This document shows, piece after piece, positions 1 through 9,706 of a stretch of 64,000 nucleotides of DNA (the stretch's first letter is position 1; each line of letters opens with the position of its first letter). A model generated the notes under the pieces. It was not told the origin of the DNA. It worked only from the letters and a program-made list of their open reading frames with translations, and ran no database searches. The position numbers were made by a program, and so were the translations under genes. This DNA is from Palaemon carinicauda (Eukaryota > Arthropoda > Malacostraca > Decapoda > Palaemonidae), in assembly GCF_036898095.1 (NCBI RefSeq), contig NC_090728.1, positions 88,203,430-88,267,429 on the forward strand, given 5' to 3'.

Positions 1-1690
1 CAAGGGACAATTATGAGCTGGTGAACAATGAGCACAAGCTGGCGAAAAGAGACAAATTGGCAAACGGTGATCACAAGCTGGCGAGTGACAATCACAAGCT
101 GACAGATGATTATGGGCAATCGTGAGTTGATGGTATAGCTGCAGCAAAACTGGGTGAGGCGCCTCCAATAGACGAGACAAGTTAACCTTGCGAGGCTAGT
201 CTGTTGGCAAGACGAGTCTGCTGGACGAGACAAGTCTTGCTGGACGAGACAAGTCTCGCTGGACAAGACGAATCTACCGGGCGAGATGAGTCAACTTGGA
301 GAGGCAAGTCTGCTGGCGAGATTAGTCAACTGGGAGAGAAAAGTCAGCTGGGAGACACGAGTCTCCTGAGCGAGAAGAGCCAAATTAGAGAGGCAAGTTA
401 TCTGGGAGCAACGAGTCTACTGGGTGTGACGAGTCTGCTGGACGAGACAAATTTGCTGGGCGAGATGAATCTGCTGGACGAAACAAGTCTTGTTGGGAGA
501 TACAAGTACTCGGTGAGGCAAGTCTTCTAGACAATACGAGATCTACTTGCTGGGAGAGACGAGTCTGCTGGGCGACGAGGTCGGCTCCTGAAGATGAATG
601 GTGGGAAATGGACAAATCCAATTCCCGCCGGAGGAATCCCCCGAAGGGAGGACTGAGGAGGTGAAGAAAGTCTCTCCCGTGGACGGGAAAGATGAACAAC
701 ATCTGCTGTCACTGTCGGCAATTCTCCCCGCAAGCAGGAAGATTGCCGAACAGTGGTTGGGGGAGGGATTCTCCCTCGGAAAGGAAAATTCCAACACCTG
801 GAGGCAAACCTTTTGGTAGCAAATTGACAGTACACATCGAAAGTTGTCTGAGCAACGTAGGCAAAGCTTGTTTCAGCCACCTCCACCCACCCGTAAACTC
901 CGAGTTCTAATCAGCAACTGTTTTAGAGAGCACCGATCCTGCTAATGAAAAAGGCTGTCGTCAGCACAATTGTCAGGAACTGCCACAGGAAGAGAAGGTG
1001 GAGACTGGGCAGGAACAGCAACTCCGTCAGGAACAGGAACATCTGACTTCGCACTCCTTATGATGGCTGACATAGCCTAACGAAGAAGTACGGAGTCGCT
1101 TGCGCCTAGGAAAAAAAAAAAGAAACGAATGAAAAACCCCTCGGGAAGACAAACTAACCTGTAGACGGGAAAGGTGTCCCCCAAGAGTCACAGGAACATG
1201 CTATAGACTAAGCACTTCCCCTGCCGGCTACCATCGCAGAACAAAGGAGTGTCGTGTCACAAGTGCTGTAGTAAAGTTAAAATAAAAAAATGTTAGGAAA
1301 TTAATTAATTGAAGAAAAACAACTAGGAAGAACAATCTGAACTGCAGACTGGAAAGGAGTTCCTCTTAAGGCACAGGAACCTGCTTCAGACTACTGTATG
1401 TACTCTTCCAGTCAATATAGAAAGAGGGAGTCTGGCGTTGTCAGCGAAGAAGAGCTTGAAGATTAGCTTGACTGAAGTTAAATTCTGAGTAGGACGCAAG
1501 TGGTCTTCCCTCCGATGAACTCGCAGGGAGCAAGCAACATCATCCTTTGAACAGAGAAGGAGAATCCACGAGGACAACTCTCTCGTGGAGGAGGCCGGGT
1601 TGCTGCACTCAGAGAAGCAGGGGAGCCCACCAGCCTATGGGTTGTCAGGGGTTAAAGGGGAAACGCCGCACTACGCAGACACCCACATAG
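1..1690 (-). other. Diverged DIRS-type 5' leader (no gene)
   Basis: No convincing protein is encoded here. The stretch resembles the long 5' leader of DIRS-1 (9707-11500). Positions 1-590 are GCGAG/CTGG-rich degenerate repeats. Positions 600-830 share short blocks such as CTCGGAAAGGAAA and GGAGGCAAACC with 10550-10660. The leader appears to resume at 3358-3589 after a LINE insertion and ends in a DIRS terminus. Assignment rests on block similarity and order, so it is an inference. Confidence 0.45.
204..590. repeat. Degenerate tandem repeat, about 18 bp unit
   Basis: About twenty diverged copies of a unit like CTGGGCGAGACAAGTCTG, with some 19-bp copies. A plus-strand frame stays open because most units are 18 bp (a hexapeptide repeat), but nothing suggests a real protein. 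It lies in the leader of a diverged DIRS copy. Confidence 0.7.
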
Positions 1691-3357
1691 CAACACTCAA
1701 ACTGTAATGATAAAAGACTGTTTATATATTACAAAAAGATTACATGAAGGTTTAAATATATATAAAAACACAAGTAAGTATATCATAGAAAAGTCAAAGG
1801 CCAATCTTCTTCTTTGTCTACATCTTTTCCCACTTCTATGTGGGGTTGATGTTTCTGGTCCGCTTTCTCCATCTACCTCTGTCCCACACCTCATCACCGG
1901 TTAATCCCTTAGATCGTAGGTCATCCTTGATACAGTCGACCCACCTTTGCTTTGGTCTTCCTCTCCTTCTCGTTCCCTGTACCTCCATTTCCATCACTTT
2001 CCTCCCAATATACTGCTCATCTCTTCTCATGACATGACCATACCACCTCAGTCTACTTTCTTGGATCTTATCTGATAGTTCTCTAACTCCTGTGGTACCC
2101 CTAATTACTTCAATCCGTGTCCTATCTCTTCTTGTCACCCCACACATCCATCTCTGCCACAGCCATCATCTTCTCTTCTGTCTTCTTTATTGCCCACATC
2201 TCCGCTCCATACATCATTGCCGGTCTCACAACTGTCCTGTGTACTTTACCTATCAACTTAACCCCTATTTTCCTGTTGCATAGTACTCCACGTACTTTTT
2301 TCCCATTCTTCCATCGTGCTTGTATTCTGTGGTTTATTTCTGCCCCCAGATCACCACCCTCTGCAACTGTTGATCCTAAATACCTGAAATTTTCAACTCT
2401 TTTCAGTCTATCTCCTTGTGAACTAACTTCCCATTCTCCCCATTTTTCAATCTTAAATACTATGTCTTTTTCCTGCTGATCTTCAATCCCCTATTTTCCA
2501 TTTCTCTTCTCCACTCCTCCAGTTTCTCTTCTACTACCTCTCGCCTAGTGCTACACAGTATAACATCATCAGCAAAAAGCATGCACCAAGGAGACTGATC
2601 TCTAATACCTTGTGTTACTACATCCATGACCAGATCAAATAGGTAAGGGCTCAATGCAGACCCCTGGTGTAGTCCCACATTTACTGAGAAACTTTCTGTT
2701 AGGCCTATACTGTTCTTAACATTTGCTTATGCCCTTTCATACATATCTTGGGTGATTCTTACGTATTTCTCAGCGACTCCCTTTTCTCTCATACATCTCC
2801 ACAGCTCCTGACGTGGTACTCGATCGTATGCCTTCTCCATTCCTCTGGCATCTTTCCTGATTGAAGATGATCTGTGTCAGGTCCCACAAGATATCTATGC
2901 CTTCCTCTCCAAGACTCTTCCATACCTCTACTGGTATATTATCCGGTCCTGCAGCTTTACTATTTTTCAATTTCTTTACTCCTTGTTCTACTTCTAGTCA
3001 CTCCTATGGTAAATGTCTTGTTTGGGAGTCCATCATCAAATACTGTTCTTGGGTTCTCCTTATTCCATAGTCCTTCAAAATAAGTTTCCCACCTTCTTTT
3101 AATTTCATTCTCTTCTGCTAGAACTATACCATTGTTATCTTTTATTTGCCTTATCTGTGTCAGGGCCTTAGCAATTCGTAATATTTTCTTCTCTCCTTTT
3201 GGTGTTTCCATCTCTTTATAGACTTTATTTAATGTCTCTGCCTTTGCCTTTGCTACTGCTCTTCTTGCTTCTTTCTTTGCTTGTTTATAGTTTTCTTTAT
3301 CCTGCTCTTGTCCTGATAATTTGCCAAAAAAAAAAAAAAAGAAAAAAAAAGTTATGA
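1691..3357 (-). mobile_element. RTE-like non-LTR retrotransposon (LINE), decayed fragment
   Basis: Minus-strand frames carry parts of a non-LTR reverse transcriptase in order. The region before the RT core lies at 2960-3300 (LRIAKALTQIR, IKDNNGIVL). The RT start block KAAGPDNIPVEVWKS is near 2960. GLHQGSALSPYLFDLV and the catalytic FADDVIL motif lie at 2460-2678. The C-terminal tail with SRLRWYGHVMRR and RRRGRPKQRW is at 1836-2147. Frameshifts separate the blocks, so it is inactive. The tail and RT style suggest the RTE group, but the clade is not certain. It appears to interrupt a DIRS leader (1-1690 and 3358-3589). Confidence 0.85.
1836..3300 (-). pseudogene. LINE ORF2 reverse transcriptase pseudogene
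   Basis: Remains of an RNA-dependent DNA polymerase. The F-ADD catalytic motif is intact near 2570, but the reading frame is broken at least three times between 2150 and 2960. No endonuclease domain was recognised, so the copy is 5'-truncated. A plus-strand A-rich tract (3327-3350), poly-T on the coding strand, borders the upstream end. Confidence 0.8.
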
Positions 3358-3589
3358 GGACAGAGATAAACATCTACTCTCACTGAGCCAAAAGCAAAAA
3401 GTGAAGAGACAACACAGGTGTGTGGGAGAGCAGGGTAGCTTCGACCTGCCCGCTAACTAGCGGTAGGGTGGTTACACATTGCTAAAAGTCTTATGGCTAG
3501 TCTTCCAACTTCACCGAACGTATCATCCCTATAAACAGCGAGGGTTTGTATTTAGTGTCGGAACAAAACCATTTTAGTTTCAATGAAAA
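3358..3589 (-). repeat. DIRS 5' terminal repeat remnant
   Basis: The segment is a diverged version of the DIRS-1 5' terminus (11500-11684). It has GTGTGTGGGAGAGCAGGGTAG, CCGCTAACTAGCGG, and a terminal GGTTTGTATTTAGTGTCGGAAC that parallels the DIRS-1 end. It directly abuts the left terminus of DIRS-1, so two related DIRS copies lie head to tail. Confidence 0.65.
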
Positions 3590-3800
3590 ATGACAAATTC
3601 GAAGATAATTTGTATTTTTCCTAACCATACAAACCTTAGCTATTTACAAAGGGTTATTACTTTTAGCGTAGCTGAAATGGCGAGCCATTAGAATTTAACG
3701 AGGGTGTATTACCCCCGCGCTAGTTAGCGGGGGGGTAGGGGAGTGGTAGCTAGCTACCCCTCCTCCCCCTCACACACAGGTGAATACTCACTTTCACTTA
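3590..3800. repeat. DIRS-1 3' inverted terminal repeat
   Basis: Positions 3640-3800 are the reverse complement of 11500-11660, including the CTAGCTACC block and the ACACCCTCGTTAAATTCTAA block. The outermost 55 bp (3590-3645) are not in the other ITR but are repeated, inverted, in the internal complementary region at 3845-3901. Confidence 0.9.
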
Positions 3801-3844
3801 GAGGTAGGACTTGTCTTGGGGGACAGGGCTGGCGGGCAAATATG

Positions 3845-3945
3845 TGTAAATAGCTAAGGTTTGTATGGTTAGGAAAAATACAAATTATCTTCGAATTTGT
3901 CATTTGTTCCGTAACCGAAATACAAACCACGCTATTTACAAAGGG
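3845..3945. repeat. DIRS-1 internal complementary region (ICR)
   Basis: The first half (3845-3901) is the reverse complement of the left end of the element. The second half (3902-3945) is the reverse complement of the right end (11640-11683). The join at 3901/3902 marks both element boundaries. In the accepted DIRS model this region templates the circular intermediate. Confidence 0.9.
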
Positions 3946-4429
3946 TGACTTATCCCTTAGGAAGGGTGGAAAGTCCCCAGCCATACTGGCTTTGGCTTTA
4001 CCCGGGGACTCAGAATCCGAGTGAGTCGCACTCGAGAAAAGGAGTTCCTGCACCTCACAAGTTCCTTGCACCGCAAGGAACCATGTGGCCTACGTAAGCT
4101 TGTGTGTGAAGGAAGAAGTGTGACACGTCTTAGGCAGTTGACCTGGAGTTCCAGAAGGAACTCTGGGTTAGGACGTTCCCAATACCACCTCGTCAGGGTA
4201 TGGGGGACGCGACAGTATTGACTCAATACTCGGAACACAAGGAAGCATGGTTTACCTGCAGAGGTTCGAGGTCAGCTATGCAGAGACCAGGATGCTGCTT
4301 CCCCGTAGAGGGGATGATGAAGAAAGAAGTAAGGGCCAGACATACTTCTTTCGTTCATGCAGACTAAAACCTGATAACAATGCCCTCAACCTTCTGCTAC
4401 CTGTCCAAAAAGGAGCCTGAGGTTAGACC

Positions 4430-5400
4430 AGCTGTTGTGTAGCCACCACAGAGCGATAGAAAACGTATCGAGACTCCTGTGGGTCACGCCCTGCAGGAAG
4501 CGGGCTGCGAAGGTCATCAGACGCTTCCAGACTCCAGCTTGTAGCACCTGCGTCACAGAGTAGTATTACTCGAAGGCGAGGGACGTTGCGATGTATCCAA
4601 CATCGTGCTGTAGGGCGACGTGACGGGGGAGGGTCTGAAGACAGGTCGAGATGAATGTCCTTGAGTCCGGGCTGAAGAGGTATACTGGTGGCTCTCCCCC
4701 CATGTCCTCCTTGTGTTCCCAAATCGGCTGCAACTGAGGCCAAACTGCAGCTGTTCCCAGCGCTAACCTCTCGATTCCTGTACTGGCAAGAAAGAGAAGG
4801 TCTTGGGACATCAGACACAGAATGGAGACTCAAAATCTTGAATGAATCGGACCGAAGGGTCGGGACCCTCAGATTCTGAGTCTAGCCAACAACTCAGGAG
4901 CGAGCCTGAATGTTGCCTTCCCCTCTTCCTTAGAAAGGGGGGGAGTAGTAAGAGACCAAGAAGATTGCTTACACACTGGCCGTGGCCAGAGTGAGCAGAA
5001 GACCCAAGGCGGAATACAATCCGAGGCCTGTCGTAAAAGGGTCTTGAGAAGATCTCTTAAAGGACTAAAAGTCCGAGCCATGCTCCAAGTTGGAGGTCTT
5101 CCTCCGACTAGGGCAGGGACGATCGTAGCTTCGCATGAGCGAGGATAGATCCAGCGGGCAGGAAAAAGTTATTCCTTTAAGCCTGAAGGTCAGGGAAAGG
5201 CTGAGCGACAGGCTTCATTGCCAAGAGCGGAAAGGAGTTTCCTCCCGCCGAAAGGCAATAAGACCGTTATTGCTGAAGAAGAGGCCTCACGGGAAGAGGT
5301 ATATCTCCCACGGCACCAACCACCTTAGACTCTTCACTTTGCCTGGGAGACCCCTGTGGATGACTATCGCAGATGACGCGACCTCCGTACCGCGACTGTA
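4430..5400 (-). pseudogene. DIRS-1 tyrosine recombinase, decayed
   Basis: The C-terminal catalytic part is recognisable. A block HDVGYIATSLAFE near 4590 matches HDIRALSTSLAFE of DIRS-6, with the second catalytic Arg changed. It is followed by a stop, then VLQAGVWKR, THRSLDTFSIA and a C-terminal tail ending near 4430. A diverged block near 4940-5060 corresponds to the first catalytic Arg region. The upstream limit is approximate. The enzyme would have recombined circular cDNA into the genome; this copy cannot. Confidence 0.7.
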
Positions 5401-7250
5401 GCGGGTTGTCTCTTCTAGAGGAGGAAGCGTAGTGTCTCCAGGCATGAAGCCGAAGCGACGCCCCGGTTCGGGAGAGATGTCGCAGTGTGGTTGCTTGAGT
5501 AGTCTGCGCCGTGGGAGAAGCTCTCCCGGGAGTTCCGTCAGGGGAAGCAGAGGGTCCAGAAACCGTTCTGCGCATAGTCCCAGTGGAGCTCTCCCATTGA
5601 AAGGTTGACAGACAACCTGGTTTTGTTGAGACCCATTGTCCGCAGACAAAAAGGAGGGAAGACGCAGGCGTCGAAGTTGTCCCACCATCACCGGAATGCA
5701 TCTTGCCAGAGTCTCGGGGTCTGAGACTGGGGGGAAAACTAGCGGAAGCTTGAGGTTCCAAGCTGTCGCGATCAGGTCCCCCAGACCAGCACTTGCTGGT
5801 TACCCAAGGTCAAAGACCCCTAGGTACACTCTCTCTATGAGGCTCTGCTCGAATAGTCTGAGAGAAACATTCCCCTGCCTGGAATGAGAGAGCCGATGGT
5901 GGAATTGAGAGAATCTCAATCATCCCGGTATCTCTACTGCAAGATGTGAAGGTGTGAAAATGCGTCCCCTGCTGGTTAGCATGAAGTCGACACGCAACGG
6001 GGCGACTTGGCAGGAGCGGTAGGATCTGAAGAGGGGCCAGACTAAGGCCCTTAAGCCTGCCTGAATGATGGAGAGGTATCCTTCAGGTCTTGACCATAGG
6101 CCTGGACCGGAACATGCCCCCCCCCCCTTTCCTTTGACGAGTCCGAGAACCGCATCAAGAATGTGGGGAAAGGACGAGAATATCCACTACCATCAAGAGG
6201 CTCCATAGGTCAACACCCATTGCAGGTTTAATAGTTCCGCTGGTCCCATAGGGCCAGGGAGTCCGGTTAAACATTGCCTGAAGCCACCGGAACTTGGATC
6301 GCCCCACATGGAACTTATCCTGAGGCAACCGTTCGGACTATAAACGGGTCAATGAGGAAAGAAGAACTAGGAAACGTTCCAAGGTAGGGCTGAAAACTCT
6401 GCTTGACTGAGAACAGGTACTGCGACTCTCCTCAGTCTTGCCACAGTCAACCGAAAGGAAGGCTCGGAGGATGTGGTAACAGAATCTGGCGTCCCCAGGT
6501 GGTCACCCATCCAAGTACCGACGTTGCTTAACCTCGCTGGACGGACGAGAAGCGGGGTTTCCAACGTGGTAAGGCGGTTGACTCAATATCATGGCCAGAT
6601 ACTCCAGATGTTGAGGCAGAGGAAGAGAAGGCTCCAAGCAAAATACCATGAGCCCACACTCATGGTCAGCATTTGGAAGCTTCTCCCGGCGCTGAAGAAG
6701 GTCGAAACCCGAGCCTACCGGAGTTGACCAGCCCTCCAAAAAGCAGAGGAGGCGGAAGTCTGCATCTGAGCGGCCAAGAGGAAGGCAGGGAGAGTTCTCT
6801 GGGGAAACAAACCTGCTATGCCACGGCGGGATAGCCACACTGCATCATAAGCAGGAATACTTGCAGTTTAGGCTGAATTCGACGAGCACCCTGGAAGATG
6901 GATGGAATGGAAACTGAAAGTACCCGTCCTTCCGATCCAGGGTTAAAGGAGTCCTGTCGCCTCGTTACCAGTCTGATCGATTCTGCTGGTCTACGCTGGC
7001 CGAAGTTTGTTCGACAAACTTGATCAGGGCTGAGAGGTCGACTATGGACATCCCCTCTCAGATCCTTCCTTACAAGAAAGGATCGACTGAGGGGGCCGGG
7101 GGTGAAGCCGTCGATGATCCTAAGGAAGACCTTCGCCTAAGGTATGGATCATTCTGCCCAACCGGGCAACTCTGCTGATGCTATGGCATAGAGGTTCAGA
7201 GACACTGAATTCGCTGACAGAGACGGCAGGCGCGATATCCTTGGCTACTC
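5400..7250 (-). pseudogene. DIRS-1 RT / RNase H / MT-like ORF, decayed
   Basis: RT blocks are visible on the minus strand. A block equivalent to LSALDKYV lies near 7010-7050. GYFQFPFHPSSR near 6900-6930 is equivalent to AYFQIPVHPSSR in DIRS-6. A decayed LEYL remnant of the YLDD region is near 6600. The RNase H and methyltransferase-like regions between 5400 and 6470 are too diverged to delimit. A 5S rRNA-like sequence interrupts the ORF at 6475-6583. Confidence 0.6.
6475..6583 (-). pseudogene. 5S rRNA pseudogene
   Basis: The minus strand reads as a near-complete 5S rRNA. The 5' part begins GTCAAC...CCTTACCACGTTG, then come TTCTCGTCCG, GGTTAAGCAACGTCGG, and TACTTGGATGGGTGACC, followed by CACCTGGGGAC. 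These are the conserved internal-promoter and loop blocks of metazoan 5S rRNA. About 10-11 nt are missing between CGTCGG and TACTTGG, giving 109 nt instead of about 120. The ends have diverged, so it is a pseudogene or a 5S-derived SINE head rather than a working gene. It is embedded in the DIRS-1 RT region. Confidence 0.85.
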
Positions 7251-7713
7251 ACAGAGATTGTGCGGGAATGGGCATCGGGAAGCTGTCATTCGGATGAGTA
7301 ACCTTAAGCATCCTCCCAGCGAAAAAACCTGCAATCCTAGAGTTCGTGAACTCCTTTTAGGACTATGCCCCCCCGGGGGAGTCTCCCGTGCCATCTGTTC
7401 CTGACAGGAGGAAACTGCAATTGGACACCTTGTCCCAGTTGTCGTAGCCGATAACTTAGGCCGACGTGGTTGAAAGAAAAGGGAGCTGGAGCCCTGCAGA
7501 GTCTGGAAGAAAGCGCCTTGGAGGAGTGAAACCGGAAGTCGATTTACTCCGCACAGCAGATGTTTAAGTCTCTGTCCTTGGGCAAAGACAAAACTCTTCT
7601 CAAGGATGGAAGGGTGTCTGAGGTCGTTGACCTCCACAGATGAGACACCCGAAGGAAGCCTTCAGTCAGTGCGTCCAGATGGTACAACATCGAGCTTGTC
7701 CGCAAGTAGATAC

Positions 7714-8700
7714 TTAACGACGAAAGGCCAAGGTGCCTGAGCTCGAGAGGAGGAAAGTACCCTTGATCTTCCTGTAGCTTCCTTGAACCAAACCTCGGGC
7801 CGTAACCGAGGAGGGAAAGAACCTGGTAAGCTCCCAGAGGAAGAGGTAAGCAGTCACCCCTTGTCCGATGGAGAAATCTTCAACGGAAAGCCCCCCCGCC
7901 AAAAATCCTTCCAGGGCGGGAGAAGGAGAGAGTACTCGTGTAGGAGAGGGGACCCTCGAGACCGACCTCTTGGGAACCAACTTCGCCCTGGGGGAAGTCA
8001 CCACGAAGTCCACTCCTCTCTTTCTCTTCAGCGTAGGAGAGACAGCCGCTGGTTTGTTACCCTGGCCGGTGAGTGCTGGTTTCATAACCCTCATTAACGC
8101 CCGTGCCAGCGGATCAAACCATGTCTGCTGCTCCAAGGACACAGAGTCCGAAATCCTCGCTAAGGTGAAAGGGATCGGGCAATCCTTTGGAGAGGACACG
8201 ACGGTTCCTGCCTGAAAAGAAGGTGGGAAGAATGCTGTACTGACCTGTCTTCGTCCTGCACTACCAACCTGTGCTTGGATGGAGGTGATCCCGAGTGCCG
8301 CCTGGGAGCACGCGTCCCTGCTGCTACCACCGGCTGTGGAATTCGCCGCGAACTATGGTCGCGCGAGGGCGAACGGTCGCGCAAAGGCGAATGGTCGCGC
8401 GGGCGCACAGGCGAGCGGTCGCGCGGGCGCGCAGGCGAGCGGTCGCGAGGGCGCGCAGGCGAGCGATCGCGCGGGCGCGCAGGCGAGCGATCGCGCGGGC
8501 GCGCAGGCGAGCGATCGCGCGGGCGCGCAGGCGAGCGATCGCGCAGGCTAGCAGGCGAGCGATCGCGCGGGCGCGCAGGCGAGCGATCGCGCGGGCGCGC
8601 AGGCGAATGGGCGTGACGGCGAGGGATCGTGCTGCCGCGTAGGTGAAGAAGATCGCTGGCGTGATAGGGTGCGATGGTGATCAGCATCCGCAAGAGGGCG
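7714..8700 (-). pseudogene. DIRS-1 putative Gag, decayed, with RDRSPARP repeats
   Basis: The position upstream of RT fits Gag. Minus-strand frames at 7714-8199 and 8160-8693 encode Ser/Pro/Arg-rich protein. The upstream one has about a dozen tandem RDRSPARP octapeptides from 24-bp repeats. I see no capsid similarity or Cys cluster, so naming it Gag rests on position alone. Confidence 0.4.
8340..8640. repeat. Tandem array, 24-bp unit
   Basis: About 12 copies of a GC-rich 24-bp unit (GCGATCGCGCGGGCGCGCAG plus GCGA). On the minus strand each unit encodes RDRSPARP. The period is a multiple of three, so the frame persists. Confidence 0.9.
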
Positions 8701-9196
8701 AGCGTTCAGGGTTGTGCGATGAGGAGCAGCATGCGTAAGCGGGCAATCGTTCAGGGTTGTGCGATGGCGAGCAGCATGCGCAGGTGAATGATCGCGTGAA
8801 AGGGTGCGATGGTGATCAGCATCCGCGAGAGGGCGATCGTTCAGGGTTGTGCGATGAGGAGCAGCATGCGTAAGCGGGCAATCGTTCAGGGTTGTGCGAT
8901 GGCGAGCAGCATGCGCAGGTGAATGATCGCGTGAAAGGGTGCGATGGTGATCAGCATCCGCAAGAGGGCGATCGTTCAGGGTTGTGCGATGAGGAGCAGC
9001 ATGCGTAAGCGGGCAATCGTTCAGGGTTGTGCGATGGCGAGCAGCATGCGCAGGTGAATGATCGCGTGAAAGGGTGCGATGGTGATCAGCATCTGCAGGA
9101 GGGCGATCGTTCAGGGTGGTGCGATGAGGAGCAGCATGCGTAAGCGGGCAATCGTTCAGGGTTGTGCGATGGCGAGCAGCATGCGCAGGTAAATGA
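8671..9196. repeat. Tandem array, 135-bp unit
   Basis: Four copies with period exactly 135 bp (unit starts at 8671, 8806, 8941, 9076). Each contains GGTGATCAGCATCCGC and two variants of the CGTTCAGGG / GAGCAGCATGCG block, so the unit itself is built from shorter related repeats. Confidence 0.92.
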
Positions 9197-9706
9197 GGGT
9201 CGCGCGATGGCGATCAGCATCCGCAGTTGAGGGTCGCGCGATGGCGATCAGCATCCGCAGTTGAGGGTCGCGCGATGGCGATCAGCATCCGCAGTTGAGG
9301 GTCGCGCGATGGCGATCAGCATCCGCAGTTGAGGGTCGCGCGATGGCGATCAGCATCCGCAGTTGAGGGTCGCGCGATGGCGATCAGCATCCGCAGTTGA
9401 GGGTCGCGCGATGGCGATCAGCATCCGCAGTTGAGGGTCGCGCGATGGCGATCAGCATCCGCAGTTGAGGGTCGCGCGATGGCGATCAGCATCCGCAGTT
9501 GAGGGTCGCGCGATGGCGATCAGCATCCGCAGTTGAGGGTCGCGCGATGGCGATCAGCATCCGCAGTTGAGGGTCGCGCGATGGCGATCAGCATCCGCAG
9601 TTGAGGGTCGCGCGATGGCGATCAGCATCCGCAGTTGAGGGTCGCGCGATGGCGATCAGCATCCGCAGTTGAGGGTTGCGCGATGGCGATCAGCATCCGC
9701 AGTTGA
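9197..9706. repeat. Tandem array, 34-bp unit, about 15 copies
   Basis: Near-identical copies of a 34-bp unit containing GCGATGGCGATCAGCATCCG and CAGTTGAGGGTCGC. The very low divergence shows recent amplification. The period is not a multiple of three, so it is not coding. The core GATCAGCATCCGC is shared with the adjacent 135-bp unit. Confidence 0.95.

Noticed and set aside
3590..3945. A short foldback or MITE-like element with 55-bp inverted ends
   Set aside because: The second inverted copy is half of an ICR and is followed by the complement of the far terminus at 11684, so it belongs to DIRS-1.
8275..8642. Open frames rich in Arg, Ala and Gly on the plus strand
   Set aside because: They come from the 24-bp GC-rich tandem array; no start context, domain or codon pattern supports a protein on this strand.
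9197..9706. CRISPR-like direct repeats of 34 bp
   Set aside because: The copies are contiguous with no unique spacers, and the window is eukaryotic. It is a tandem array.
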